In this document: in pieces, positions 1-12,134 of the stretch | Position numbering within the stretch: position 1 is the first letter of the stretch | How the letters are laid out: every line of letters starts with the position of its first letter | Assembly: GCA_905182995.1 (NCBI GenBank) | Contig: CAJJDP010000022.1 | Coordinates: 257,488-321,487 of the forward strand | Reading direction: 5' to 3' | DNA: 64,000 bases | Origin: Paramecium octaurelia | Taxonomy: Eukaryota > Ciliophora > Oligohymenophorea > Peniculida > Parameciidae | Notes under the pieces: generated by a model | Database searches by the model: none | Seen by the model: only the letters and a program-made list of their open reading frames with translations | What the model was told of the DNA's origin: nothing | Translations under genes and position numbers: made by a program

Positions 1-847
1 ACTCATTTTGATTAAAAAAACTGTTAAAAAAATATTAATTTCTCACTTTCTAAAGTTTAATACTTAGAATGATTGTTTTCTATTAAATATACAATATGAA
101 AATCGTAATACAAAAAAATATTAGAATTTGTCATAATAATATGAAGTTTTAGTTAAAATTTAATCATATAATTTTCGAATAAGAAAGGATAGTATTTTTT
201 ATATAGAATCTATCATAGAGCCAAAAGTAGTTTTTAAGAATAAAAATGTAATGATTGAGAGCCTAATATTATCTAATTTTGATAACAATCACCCTGAGAT
301 GATATATTGACACTCAAAAGTTTAGTTAATTAATATATGTTAATTCTAAATTTATTTTGTTTTGGAACAATGCTATAAACTTTATCAATTTTTCAATATT
401 TACTTTATTGAATAATATCAGTTTATTTTCTCTTCATGATATACATTATACTTTAATTTATAAAGTATATATTTTCCAGATTTAGAATGGTATTTTTATA
501 TACATTGATTTTAATTTATTTTGTTTATTTATAGGAATGTCATACCAGATTAAACGAACTTATTTTTACTAAATTTATCTAAACTAAAAATCGCATATAG
601 AATGTCAACACACAATATTAAGCCTTATTTTTAACTTGTCAATATGATATTTTTAATTTTAGATATTTCAAGAATTTCATGTCATTTTTTATGTTTTTTT
701 TTATATTTTTGAAAATTAGCTTGGTAAATAAAAATACTAAGAAAAACCAGGCCTAAAATAATTATAGCCAATTAAGTAATGAGAAATAATAACATTAAAG
801 ACTGATATTTTAAGGTTTCTATTATAAATAAATATAAAATTCATTTA
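1..847. other. unresolved AT-rich stretch at window edge
   Basis: No confident gene. Short open stretches exist on the + strand with TAA/TAG read as Gln, for example about 97-250 and 205-310, but in-frame TGA codons interrupt them and I could not find introns that join them into a convincing protein. A gene may enter from the left edge. No RNA gene or repeat seen. Confidence 0.3.
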
Positions 848-1441
848 TCATTTTTGCAAATTTCCAATGAGTTATTAAAATGAACTCAAAAATGTGTGTA
901 GAATTTCCTTTGCTTCTGGAAAGAGAGGGCTATTCTCTATCACAGAGCTCATTTATTTATGCTGAGGCCATAAATTTAGAATTTTTCTACCTATAATTCT
1001 TTATTCATTTTTATTTTAAAGAAGTTCTTCTTCTAACTCTTTTGGAATTTCTTAAGATTCAACATATCGTAAAGACTTATAGTATCTGTTCTTAATCATA
1101 TTGACTGTTTTTCCAGAGAAGTATTTTGTTATTTTGTTAAATTTGGGTCCTAATTTTTTAACAAGCAAAATTAGAATTCGGTCTTCTTCTGCAGAGAATT
1201 AAGAAATTTATGCTCTTGGCTTGTAGTTAAGAAAAGCCATTTATTTTTCTTTGAGGTATTTATAAATAGCACTACCTCTATCTTTCTAGCCATATTAGAT
1301 TGTTTTTCTTCTTTGTCTGATTTACTTAGATTAAAAAATTCCCTCTTCGGTAGATTGATGACGAAATTGAGTTTAATAAGAGCTTTCATCTTGGTTGGAG
1401 GTTAGATTAGAATTAGATTATTAAGAGATTCCAGAATTCAT
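848..1441 (-). CDS. Myb/SANT DNA-binding domain protein
   Basis: A single intronless frame of 197 codons runs from the ATG at 1441 to TGA at 848-850. The N-terminal half is basic and Gln-rich. Around residues 85-135 it carries a Myb/SANT helix-turn-helix repeat: an acidic start (SAEEDRILILLVKKLG), then KFNKITKYFSGKT, then the recognition helix VNMIKNRYYKSLRY. That is the usual arrangement in ciliate Myb-like factors, with the third helix carrying the N-R-Y-Y contact pattern. The C-terminus is helical without a known domain. Likely a nuclear DNA-binding regulator; the target is unknown. In frames read with the standard code only the first part is open, in the wrong phase, so the Gln codons decide the model. 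Confidence 0.8.
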
Positions 1442-1883
1442 TTAGTTTAAAAAATAATAAATCAATACTAATAATAGTATCCCATTTAAAATGCAAACTG
1501 TATTCGATGTTTTATTTAATTAATTACGGAAATCTGGAAATTATTGCTAATAAACCGACAATTTCTGAATGAATTTCCAACAGCATAAATGTTTTTGAAA
1601 AATTTTTCAATTTTTTGTGGCTTAATTCATGAAAAACACAATTTACAAGGAAGTAAGGCTAATAAAGGCAAAGAAGAAAATATTTCTATAAAGGTTATGA
1701 CCTCTTAAATTTGTTTTAATAGGGATATAAAAGGCTATTATTTATATCAAGAAATCAATTTACAGATGCCTTCTCCCTTCTAAGAAGTTAATCTAGCATT
1801 TTATATTATAGAAGTCCTTAAAATTTAAATTTCTTCTTAAAATTTATCAATTGCTCAAAAGTGAAGAAAAGAGCCTCTAAATC
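1442..1883. other. intergenic, nothing recognised
   Basis: A divergent spacer of about 440 bp between the Myb gene (-) and the next + strand gene. Very AT-rich; presumably holds both promoters. No motif that I can name. Confidence 0.4.
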
Positions 1884-2874
1884 ATGAATAGTCTTCAATT
1901 ACAATAAATAAATAACATGTTCATTTGTTTAAATCTAGTAATATTTTGTATATATAAATTTAACAAAATAGAACTTTTTTTAGCAGACTGAGATTCAAGT
2001 ACTGAAAAGTCATCTTTTGTCTACAATTTAAGAGGAATTGATTAAGCGAACCAAAAGCAGCAAACAAATGCATTCGGTGTGGCTGTTACTATTGATTTAG
2101 ACAGAATATTTTTTTTGTTTAAGAGGAGGTTCTTGAAAAAAATATTTAATTGATTGATACAAAAGATGCTTGAGATCCTGGGGTAAACAGATAAAGATTA
2201 AATTCTATAATTTTTAGTTAAAACATTATTAGACCATAGTGATTATCAAATGAGTTAATAAGGTAATTAGTAGTATTGTTATGAAAGTTAATACAATCTA
2301 ATAGTTGGATAGCATCCACTATATTCAGAATAGTTTATATTAAAGAGATACAAGAATCAAATAATTAGGAGTATTGAATCAAAGAAAGGAATATAAATAC
2401 TAATTTAAAATAATTTCTATGAACTTAATAAGCAACTGTACAAAAGCTAAAACGATATATTACTTTGGGGCAGCCTATGAAAGTTAATAGCAAAAAATAA
2501 AAGATTTAATGCTTAACTTAAGCTATTCTTTGGAAAAACATAAATAATGCAAGCTAGGAAACCATTAAATTGGCAAAGGAATTATAAGAAAGATATTTGA
2601 TAGAAATTGATTAACCTCAAATTATAACATATAAAAGAAAAAATAACCTATTATCCTCATGAAATAATAATAATTGGTCTTATGAATCGTTTAACGATAT
2701 ACATGGAGGTAAACAGTTATTTTTAGGATGGGTTTCAATAAGCTACCATTTTTATCTGGTGCGGAATATTTAAAAACTTCTTATATCAATTAGATTCAAA
2801 TTTTCCATCATATTCATTGTCTCCAACTGATACTAACTTTTGATCTTGACATAAGTTCAGAAGAAATAAAATGA
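1884..2874 (+). CDS. unknown protein, exon structure unresolved
   Basis: Coding character is clear but I could not splice the whole gene. From the ATG at 1884, short exons with many TAA/TAG Gln codons continue through about 2160-2470 (a helical stretch containing QILQFLVKTLLDHSDYQM), about 2470-2650 (containing LAKELQERYLIEIDQPQI) and about 2660-2760 (containing DIHGGKQLFLGWVSISYHF). The last exon probably follows an intron ending near 2800 and stops at TGA 2872-2874. The exons are in different frames and at least one join lacks an obvious GT...AG pair. No family recognised. Treat the outer boundaries as approximate. Confidence 0.4.
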
Positions 2875-3092
2875 CAAAATTTAGAGATTACAAATAATAG
2901 AAATTATTATGATACTAACTTTTAATACAGTCGGAAAGGTATTCACAATGATAGTATCAGAAGAGTAGAGATAAATAAAAATGACGTCCGAATATAGATA
3001 AATAATTTGAAATCATATGTTGAAATAAATAATAACTTTGAAAAATTGAATAACTATTAAATTATTTTTATTTTTATATAAATATAAATTAG

Positions 3093-3550
3093 ATGGACTC
3101 TGGAGGTGCAAATACATTTGTGGTAGAACCTAAAGATGAAGAGAAGTGATTATTAAATTGATATAATTAGATTTTATCCATCAAAAGTGAGAAAATTAAT
3201 CCAAGAAATCATGGATGATAAATTAAAAACCGAAACTTATGATGCCAACAACACTCCTAATTTAGCAGAAGAATTAGTAAAAAGAATAAGAAGTAAAGTT
3301 AGAGAAAGTAAATGATTTATTCCATTTAATTTTAAGCTATCAAAATGCCAAGATTTAAAATTGCAGTTTAAGTTGTAATAGGAGAAGTCAAGGGATAGGG
3401 ATGCAAAGTAACTTCAAAAAATCTATGGGATCCGACTTGGGACAATTATGCATCATACGCATTTTAAAATGTAATTAATATTTATGATCATTAAAAATAT
3501 AGGAAAGTATTTACGGTGTAGCAATCGTATTTGGAGTCTATTATGAATGA
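3093..3550 (+). CDS. Tctex-1/DYNLT family dynein light chain
   Basis: Four exons with introns of about 25, 30 and 32 nt encode a protein of ~120 aa, the usual size of Tctex-1 chains. After splicing it shows the family landmarks in order: an N-terminal helix (YPSKVRKLIQEIMDDKL), a second helix (NLAEELVKRIRSKVRE), then the beta strands FKIAVQVVIGEVKGQG, NLWDPTWDNYASYAFQN and the C-terminal ESIYGVAIVFGVYYE. Tctex-1 chains form homodimers that bind dynein intermediate chains and cargo, in cytoplasmic dynein, in outer or inner arm dyneins and in IFT dynein. Which of these it serves cannot be told from sequence. It lies head to tail before an oppositely oriented gene 37 bp away. Confidence 0.9.
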
Positions 3551-3586
3551 GTTGAAATTTTGAGTATTAGATAGTAATAGATATTA

Positions 3587-4497
3587 TCATTTATTATAAA
3601 TTTTGTTATAATCAATTATAAATTTATCTCCATTATAGGGTTTAAGTTAGTCATAATTCTGATAGAACTAACATCTATCATTCTTTGGACACTCAATAAA
3701 TCTAGACTTTCTAGTATTTTTTGAATATTGACTAGGCTTGGCATATTATTTTTGAACCTATTCATCTAAATAGACAGGTTATCCTATCAATTTAAGATTC
3801 TCAAAATAGTCTTCTGGAAACAAGAGTGATTTAAAGTGTCTGCATTTATATTTTTCATCTTTAAAGCAATTTCTTTACATGTAATTAAGTCTCCTCCATA
3901 TTCTGCTTATATCTTCATCAGTGAAATCAAATTAAGTTAGCTATTCCCTTCTAATATATTTATGTTCACATAGAGGATGTACCAATAATCTGTGTTCAAA
4001 ATCCCTGAATAGCTCTTTCTTAGACCTTTCTACCTCGAAATGGTAATGAACTTCAGCATAAAATAAATCGAATAAAGCTTAGCTTGTCTATAAACTAAAG
4101 ATGGTTCTTGCTCCTCCTAAGTGTTCCTTATTTTTTGTTATTGTATAAAGATCATCATCTTCGCAAGGCATAACGAAATTCAGAAAACTTGAATAAAAAA
4201 GTTTAATACTCTTCATAATCCATTTCAAATTTTTTCAAACCTGTGTGTCGATATAAAAAACTATTAACAAATTGATCATCATGCTCAATTTCATAATGAC
4301 TCCAATTAAGATATCAAATACATTAAAAATTAGCTTAGACATTTGAAATTCATAGTAGGCATAGCGATTGATTCAAATATTTGCTTAGTGTCAATTCCCT
4401 TTTAGCTTACGAGATTCATCCTTTTCGAATCTACATTCTATTCTTCCTTAGCTATCAGTTAAAGATGTTTATTTATTCTTGTTATTAAATTTTACAT
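3587..4497 (-). CDS. EF-hand-like protein, degenerate calcium loops
   Basis: Read from the ATG at 4497 with two introns of 22 nt, this gives ~285 aa. The first ~170 residues have the helix-loop-helix rhythm of ciliate EF-hand proteins, with the recurrent block LKKFEMDYEDFLNFVMPCED, which resembles the F-helix of an EF-hand followed by the ciliate 'LPC(E/D)D' ending. I do not see a canonical DxDxDG loop, so calcium binding is doubtful. The C-terminal ~110 residues are basic and aromatic, with CEHKY and CRHF pairs, and match nothing I know. Homology to the ciliate EF-hand family is inference. The splice positions are well supported because both restore one continuous frame. Confidence 0.55.
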
Positions 4498-4763
4498 TAT
4501 AAATAAATAATAAAGATTAATATTATAAATAAAAGTGTCTTAAAATAAAGAGATAGGTAACAATTTGCATTTTTCATGAATAATTGTATAGGATGGAAAT
4601 ATTTAAATAAACCATTCTAAAGAAGATTGGTGTTGTAGTTTTATTTTTAAATTCAAATTTTATTATATTAAGAAATTGACATGTAGAATGTGATTATTTA
4701 AAATTATAATAATGATCACCTGATACTTTACATCATGTTTAAAAAGATTTTCTTATAAATTTG

Positions 4764-4965
4764 ATGGTTTAAATATTTTAAGAAATAAAAGACATAGAAA
4801 CAAGAGGTTTATTTAAAGATAGAGGGGTGGTAATATTTAAGAAAAAGAAAGTTAGTCGTTATTGCTGGTTTCATATAATATTTAGATAAATTTGAAGATA
4901 TAAGACCTAAAAGAGATTTAGAGAGTAGATATTCTGATAAAATTTAATCTAAGGTTATTAATTGA
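4764..4965 (+). CDS. possible small protein (~59 aa)
   Basis: ATG at 4764, one 22-nt intron (GTAATA...AAAG, about 4831-4852) and TGA at 4963-4965. The spliced product reads continuously with balanced composition (VVIAGFIQYLDKFEDIRPKR near the middle). Without the intron, both usable frames hit TGA. No family recognised. It could be the end of a longer gene whose 5' exons I did not find. Confidence 0.4.
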
Positions 4966-5032
4966 CTTGATATAAATTGTTCTTAGAATCTTAAAATATT
5001 TTCATTAATAATTTAAGAAAAAAGTATTTAAA

Positions 5033-5482
5033 ATGCCAAGAAGAAGTGGATCATCATCAAGATCGAGACCTAGCCCATCAAGAAGCACAGCAACAGCTGC
5101 AAGACCAGTTCCATAGACTTAAGCTCCTCCTTAAACTCCAGTAAAATCAGGAGGTATGTTTTCTGGCCTTGGCTCAACTTTAATGACAGGCATGGCATTT
5201 GGAGCAGGTTCAGAAGTAGCTCATTAGGCAATCAGATCGGTAATTGGTGGATCAAGTAGATTTAAATATCATTTAAATAGGTCAATCTTAACCAGTTGAA
5301 TAATAAACCCAGCAATAGGTTCCTCAATAACAATAATAAGTTTGTTAGAGTGAAAGCCAAATGATAACAAATGTAAATTTTAGAAATAGTTTATTTAGTG
5401 CTTACAAATGAACTCAGATATCACAAGATGTCAACCATATATGGACATTTTCAAAGAATGCCAAAAGAAATATAACTTATGA
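5033..5482 (+). CDS. CHCHD2/CHCHD10-like twin-cysteine mitochondrial protein
   Basis: The N-terminus (MPRRSGSSSRSRPSPSRS) matches the Arg/Ser-rich start typical of CHCHD2 and CHCHD10. It is followed by the hydrophobic Gly-rich segment FSGLGSTLMTGMAFGAGSEV, the family's conserved helix. The C-terminus has paired cysteines, C-KFQKQFIQ-C and C-QPYMDIFKE-C. The second pair is CX9C; the first as read has only eight residues between cysteines. One intron of 25 nt is clear. A second frame shift after the Gln-rich linker is best explained by a very short 17-nt intron near 5335. Family members act in the intermembrane space and at MICOS and in stress signalling, and are imported by the MIA40 disulfide relay. 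Confidence 0.82.
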
Positions 5483-5525
5483 TGATTTATTATAGATTGA
5501 AATAGGAATTATATAATATTTATTA

Positions 5526-6492
<967 letters not shown>

Positions 6493-6633
6493 TTATATAT
6501 TTTTATATATATTTATTATTCAATAAAATGACGATTTATTTTGATTATGTATTTTTACATCTTCCAAACATATGTTTAATATCTATTTAGATATTTAAAT
6601 CATCATTCAAATGATTTACCATATTTAATAATT

Positions 6634-7732
6634 ATGTTATTATTTGCAATTCTCAGCGTAACTCTGGCAGCATTTACATTCGATGATGGCCAATGCACAT
6701 GCAATCAATTAGTGGTTGAAACAGAATGTAAATTCAACACTCAATGTACATGGGATGGAGTGGCTAAAACTTGTTCTAGAAAGTCATGTGCTGATTTGAA
6801 AGATCAATGTTCTTCAACTTAAGGCTGTGCGTTGGATTCTAATGGAATTTGCAAAGACTTCACCAAGTGTGCTGATTACAAAGTCTCTGGATTAGGATAA
6901 TGCTAATCCAAAGATAAAACATGCACTGAAGATTAGGCTACTTCAAGTGGATACGCTTGCAAAACTGGTACTTATGTGCCTGAATGTCAAAAAATTACTA
7001 TTAAGGCAGACTGCAAAGGATATCAAAGCTCAACACAAGTTTGCTTTTGGACAACAAATCCAATGACTAAAGCTTCAGAATGTATGCCTGTCAAATACAC
7101 TTCATGTGAAGATGGATAATCAGATCCCAACCTATGTACATTAAACTCATCCTGTAAATACACAGTTGAAAAGAAATGTGTCCCTAAGACTTGTGCCGAT
7201 GTTACAACAGAATTTTATTGCACTTCTATTCCTTAATGGAATAATTCCAAATTGACATTGTGTCAATGGAATGGAAATTGTTAGGATGCTTCAGGAGTTG
7301 AGGTCTTAACACAAGCTAAGTGCTACTCAAGTACATTAAAAAACTATCATTGGGTTACTTCCACTAACAAATGTACGTTATGCGCTGCATCGACTACAAC
7401 ACCTACAGGTACAAGCACTGGAACATCTACAGGTACAACTACTGGAACATCTACAGGCACAACCACTGGAACATCTACTGGTACAACCACTGGAACATCT
7501 ACTGGAACAACAACAACTACAGGAACAGGAACAGGTTCAACCACTGGAACTACAACAACTACAGGAACATCTACAGGAACTGGAACTGGAACAAGTACAA
7601 CCACAACAACAGGAACCAATACTGGAAGTAATTAATATTATAATTATAATAGCCAAACCTAACGATGCTTATACCTAGAATAAATTTGCTTAGCTCATTG
7701 TAGTTTCATTATTTATGGCGTTTATTCAATGA
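6634..7732 (+). CDS. cysteine-rich surface-antigen-like protein, probably GPI-anchored
   Basis: Begins with a clear signal peptide (MLLFAILSVTLAAFT). Roughly 240 residues follow with regularly spaced cysteines and short tryptophan-containing blocks of the type CTWDG and CFWTT, as in Paramecium surface antigens (immobilisation antigens and their short relatives). Next is a ~75-residue Thr/Gly/Ser tract built from an 8-residue repeat, likely O-glycosylated and extended. A 25-nt intron then joins to a short hydrophobic tail (FAQLIVVSLFMAFIQ) ending at TGA, a fit for a GPI attachment signal. It is much shorter than classical i-antigens (~2,000+ aa). Role: cell or cilium surface coat, inferred. 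Confidence 0.78.
7417..7616 (+). repeat. 24-nt tandem repeat in Thr-rich stalk
   Basis: Four consecutive 24-nt units (7417-7512) differ at only a few third-codon positions and encode T-G-T-S-T-G-T-T. Degenerate units continue to about 7616. The reading phase is kept throughout, so unit gain or loss would change stalk length without breaking the frame. Confidence 0.85.
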
Positions 7733-7975
7733 TAACATTATTTTTAGAGAGAAATATCATTAAATAGCAATTCTTTTTCTTTACTTTTTTTACTATTCAC
7801 TCATTCTCACTCATTTGGAAAATTTGTTTATTTGTCGTTATTTCATTAAATTGTTTACCCGCAAAATGAAATTTGCGATTTTTTTTGATTATTAATTCCT
7901 TTTTTTAGTATTAGATATTTTGGAATTCTTTTATAATTAAGTTTGAATTTGTTTTGTTATATATATTTAATTAAG

Positions 7976-10975
7976 ATGAATCCTTCTATTGAGTATTATA
8001 ATCTCCAGTAACACAAGCTTTACGAATACATGGTTGGCTTAACCTAGAATGTAACAGGAATTGAAAAAATAGTAATTAAATCAATTAATTCAAGTTCGCA
8101 GAATTAATAGCATGCCTCCAAGATTTTAGTTCAGCGATTTCAAGTATTGGAAGAAAGTTTCACTCTTAAATAAGCAATGGCAATGAACCAGATATTTTAG
8201 TTTGCTTATATCAATAAGTCAGCAATTACTTATTAAGATTGTCATAAAATTGGGATAATACAGCCCAAAAAATTAAGAGTGAAATTGCTGAACCTTACTC
8301 TTAATTTGTAGTGAATTTCAGATAAACAAATAGAAGTTTGAATAGCGATTCCAAAAAGCAAGTAGCAGAAATAGTAGAAACAAGAAAAGAAATGTGTAAA
8401 ACATAAGAGGAATGTTGGAAATTAATGAAATTATTTGAATAGAAATCTGAATAGGCATAATAAATGATAGATCACATTGAAAAAGGTAACGCAACAAAGG
8501 AGGATTTTTAAAGATAATTTAATAATTCTCTAAGAATATAAGAATTGGCAGATGGAATGGAAAAGGACTATAAGAAATTACTATAGATAACAAATGAAAG
8601 GTGGAAACAGTTTCATTAAGAATGGGATACAATATTTGCGAATGTAGGTTTGAATGAATAGAGTAGGTATAACATATAATATAAAATAGGATTATGTTTA
8701 CGAAGCAAACTATTAGTGCATTATTGAAATTACTGCCTTTCGATTAAGATTAATCTTAATTTGAAGAAAAAATATCAGATTTAGAACTAAAATTGAAATA
8801 AGACCCAAAGATTCCAATTAAAAAGTTGATTGAAAAAAGAATGCAAATTTAAGAGGGGTGTAAGAATTATAATGATTATTAAAGCCTTTAAATTTTCATT
8901 TGAAGAGTTCATTAGTTATGAATAGTGGAAGAAGAATCCCCAAAGCCTTGATTAGGCCCATCCTGCTTAATAGGTTTAAAATTAATGGACACTTGTTGGC
9001 GATAAAATCTAAGAGGAAGAGAAAAAGCTTATAGATAAATATCTATAATCTTTATTTTAAATTGATCTATCAGATAAATGCGAGTACATAATAAAAATAA
9101 AGTAAATTCTTTAGAAATCAGCAGGCAGAAATTATTTTATAAATTCTTTGAATAAATTGCACACCAAATCATATCAAGACAAATAAGCAAGTAAATTGAA
9201 ATATTATAGTAGAATTCTATTTAACATTAACAACTGAATAATTTATGGAATTGCTATAATTAATTAGACATTGGTTAAATTATGTAGATTTGAATGAACT
9301 TTATGAATCTGAGGATATTTATGATTTATTATTAAAAGCAATTCGAATTGTCAGAATGGATGGAAAAGAGAGAGTTAATTTAGCTTCATAATTATCAGAT
9401 AATCCTCTGTGGACTAAAGTTGATAGATGGATTGAATTGTTTCAATTTATAAGCGCCAAGAAAGTGGATGAAAAGAGAAAGTAGGCTCAATCAATCATGC
9501 AATAAACCTAAAGCACAATTTTAAAAAAAGGAGTCAGAATAATTGGAAAGGGATTATCGATAATCAAGAATTTTGGAGCCTAGTAATCTAATATGATAGA
9601 AGTAAACGAAAGTGAAATCTGCTATATGATATTAGACGAAATTAATCTATTTATTTATTCCTTAAAATTACCATCAGAATTATCTGCAGAAATAATAATT
9701 CAAATTGCGTCATAATAATAACATATTGATAAGGATCATGTTGTTAAGTTATTGGAGAAATAGGAAGATTTGCATAACACTCAATGGAAGAAGCTTTTCA
9801 AATCAGGGAAAGTGGTTTTAACTCATAAAACTGAAAAGCATGAAAGAAACAAGTTATACATTTATGAAAATAAAGTAATTTAAGGATGTGGAGCTTGTTT
9901 AAAGTAAGAATTTCTTTATTAAATTAGATTTTTATCGATTTAGGATTAACCATAGAAATTACTGACTCTCAATAGCAATTTTAATAAATAGTTGAAACAC
10001 AAAATTAAGAAATTCTATTTGGGAAATTCTCAAGTCCTCTCAGATGAATCTACTCATTAATTAAGATTGAGATTGATGTCTTAAGCTTTGAAATTGAAAT
10101 AATTGAATATTGATTATGTTGAAATGAAAACTAAAGTAGGAATAGAGATGGATGTTAATAATCTCTATGAAGAAACAATTAAATTGGATGTTTAGAGAAG
10201 TCTTCACATTCACAAAGATAAAATTAATTCAAATGTTCTATAAAGCTTATTAAGAATTTATGCATTTTACAATTAAGAGGTTGGATATTGTTAAGGCATG
10301 AATTACATTGCAGGATACCTTTATCTAACGTATTAAGATTAGGAGGTTGCTTATAAGGCTTTTGATAGAATGATGAATCTCTATTTTAAGGAATTATACA
10401 TGAATGATTTTTCTAAATTGGTAAAATTAATAATAAATTGTAGAAAACTGGATTTTATGCTTTTGAAAGACTGCTCTGTATTTTCTTGCCTGAATTATCT
10501 TAGCATTTGAAGGATTAGAAAATAGATGCCTCTTATTATGTTGCTTCTTGGTTCATTACTTTATATTCTAATGTATTTCAATATAGTTAAAGATCGGCCC
10601 TATTGAATGTGATATGGGACTTATTTTTAGCAGAAGAATGGAAAGGTAAAATTTAAGAATAAAATAGGATTCTATAAAGCAACATTTTATATATTTTCAT
10701 TGATTCAATAGCAAATTCTGAATCTTGAATTTGATGAAATCCTTCATTATTTAGGTCAGTTGATTAAATCAGAAATATTTAGTATCAGTACAGAAAAAGA
10801 ATTAATCCAATACATTTAGAAATTTGATAAATCCATCAAAGATGATGTATCAATAAAGAAAACGATTCTATCAAGATTTAGAATAACTAATAAAATGTTA
10901 AAGAGTTTGGAATCAGAATACCATAGCTTTTAATTGAAATTGAATAAAAAATTTAATTAATGCATGAAGAGATGA
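7976..10975 (+). CDS. TBC-domain RabGAP with F-BAR-like and PH-like segments
   Basis: About 930 aa. Order: residues ~1-215, a coiled-coil bundle resembling an F-BAR domain (QNWDNTAQKIKSEIAEPYSQ, then long Lys/Glu/Gln helices); ~260-440, a helical region with KSAGRNYFINSLNKL, like the module next to DENN/myotubularin proteins; ~540-640, a PH-like beta segment (KSGKVVLTHKTEK...NKLYIYENK); ~670-850, a TBC domain. Both catalytic fingers are present: Arg in IKLDVQR and Gln in EVGYCQGMNY, followed by WDLFLAEEWKGFYKATF. So it should be an active GAP for a Rab. Six or seven introns of 19-27 nt each restore frame (for example 19 nt at ~9190-9208). The F-BAR and PH calls are from pattern only; the TBC call is firm. 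Confidence 0.85.
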
Positions 10976-11674
10976 AATATGATATCTATATTTAGTATAA
11001 AAGTAATTTAGAATCAAATATAACTTTTTATTTCTAATTGTGATTTTCAAGACTATAGAAAAAATAAAGAAAATCTGCTATTTTTAATAATGATAATATA
11101 TGATTTTGTGTTATTATTAAATTCTCAAATAAAATAAAGCTTCTTAAAATGGATGAGTATAATAAATATGCTTGTAAAGTTTCTGATAGAGGGGTATTGA
11201 TTTTCAGGAATTTTCTAAGAATTAATTTTTTCATTTTTTCATAATTTTTTAATTCAATATATTAAATGATTGTTACATTTATATTAATAACTATTCCCCA
11301 CTGATATATAGATATTCAAAGCATTTTCAATACATGATTGTTGATTGATACGTATTGTAGTTCGAATTAATCTATTGCATCAAAAATAAAACACAATATT
11401 TGATTTATTTTTGTTGATAAATCAAACAATTTGATGATAATAAATATAAGTAATATCTGATGAATGAGTCTCTCTGTAAAATACAAAGAAATTAATTTAG
11501 AAATGAAATACTTTTAGTTTTCTTCTATATTATTCTCTGTTTAATAGTTATTAAGACAAAAGGACTACATTACATTCATGCTTTAATTCACATAAAATTT
11601 ATTTCTTGTTAATTGCATAAATACTAATGCGTATACGTATCATTTTTAAATTAAAATTAAATTATTTTACAGAT
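10976..11674. other. intergenic, nothing firm
   Basis: About 700 bp between the RabGAP and cytochrome c, one of the longest spacers here. A short frame on each strand is open, but the minus one is antisense to the RabGAP end and the plus one (from ~11460) lacks a stop before cytochrome c. It presumably contains the cytochrome c promoter. Confidence 0.4.
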
Positions 11675-12051
11675 ATGCCTCCCAAGAAGACAATCGCAGA
11701 GCCAAATGTCAATGTTCCAAATGGAGATGCAGCAAAAGGAAGAGATATCTTTGATCAATAATGTGCTGCCTGTCACGCTTTTGAAGGAGATGATAAGACT
11801 GCATCAGCACCAACTTTAGGGTAAACTCTTTATTGAATGATTTTAGAGGACTTATTGGAAGAAAGGCCGGATTAACTCAATTCCCATATTCTAAGAGCAT
11901 GAAGGGTGCAGGATTCAACTGGTCTGAAAAGCACTTGTTTGTGTTTTTGAAGAATCCTTCAAAGTATGTTGTTGGTACTAAGATGGCTTTCGCCGGTCTT
12001 GAAAATGAATAAGAAAGAGCTGACCTCATAGCATACCTTGCTAACAATTGA
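11675..12051 (+). CDS. CYC: cytochrome c
   Basis: Two exons split by a 26-nt intron (11821-11846, GTAAAC...TTTTAG) encode ~116 aa, normal for mitochondrial cytochrome c with a short N-terminal extension. Haem attachment is seen in QQCAACHAF (CXXCH); the axial methionine is in VVGTKMAFAGL; the C-terminal helix is ERADLIAYLANN. It carries electrons between complex III and complex IV in the intermembrane space. The gene stands upstream of the remodeller's 3' end, convergent with it and 83 bp apart. Confidence 0.97.
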
Positions 12052-12134
12052 GAAAATATATAAATATAAGATAAAATAAAATTGTGGCTATAAGAGAACC
12101 AAATTTAGCAGCTCTTGTCATAATTATACATGAT

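Noticed and set aside
7417..7616. CRISPR-like repeat array
   Set aside because: Units are contiguous with no unique spacers and lie in frame in a eukaryotic coding sequence.
7347..7619. Minus-strand frame rich in Val-Pro, and an overlapping + frame rich in Tyr/Asn/Trp
   Set aside because: Both are shadows of the 24-nt Thr-rich repeat in the surface protein; repeats keep all frames open.
11034..11234. 66-codon minus-strand frame after the RabGAP gene
   Set aside because: With the ciliate code it runs on antisense into the RabGAP coding sequence and has no homology; probably chance in AT-rich DNA.
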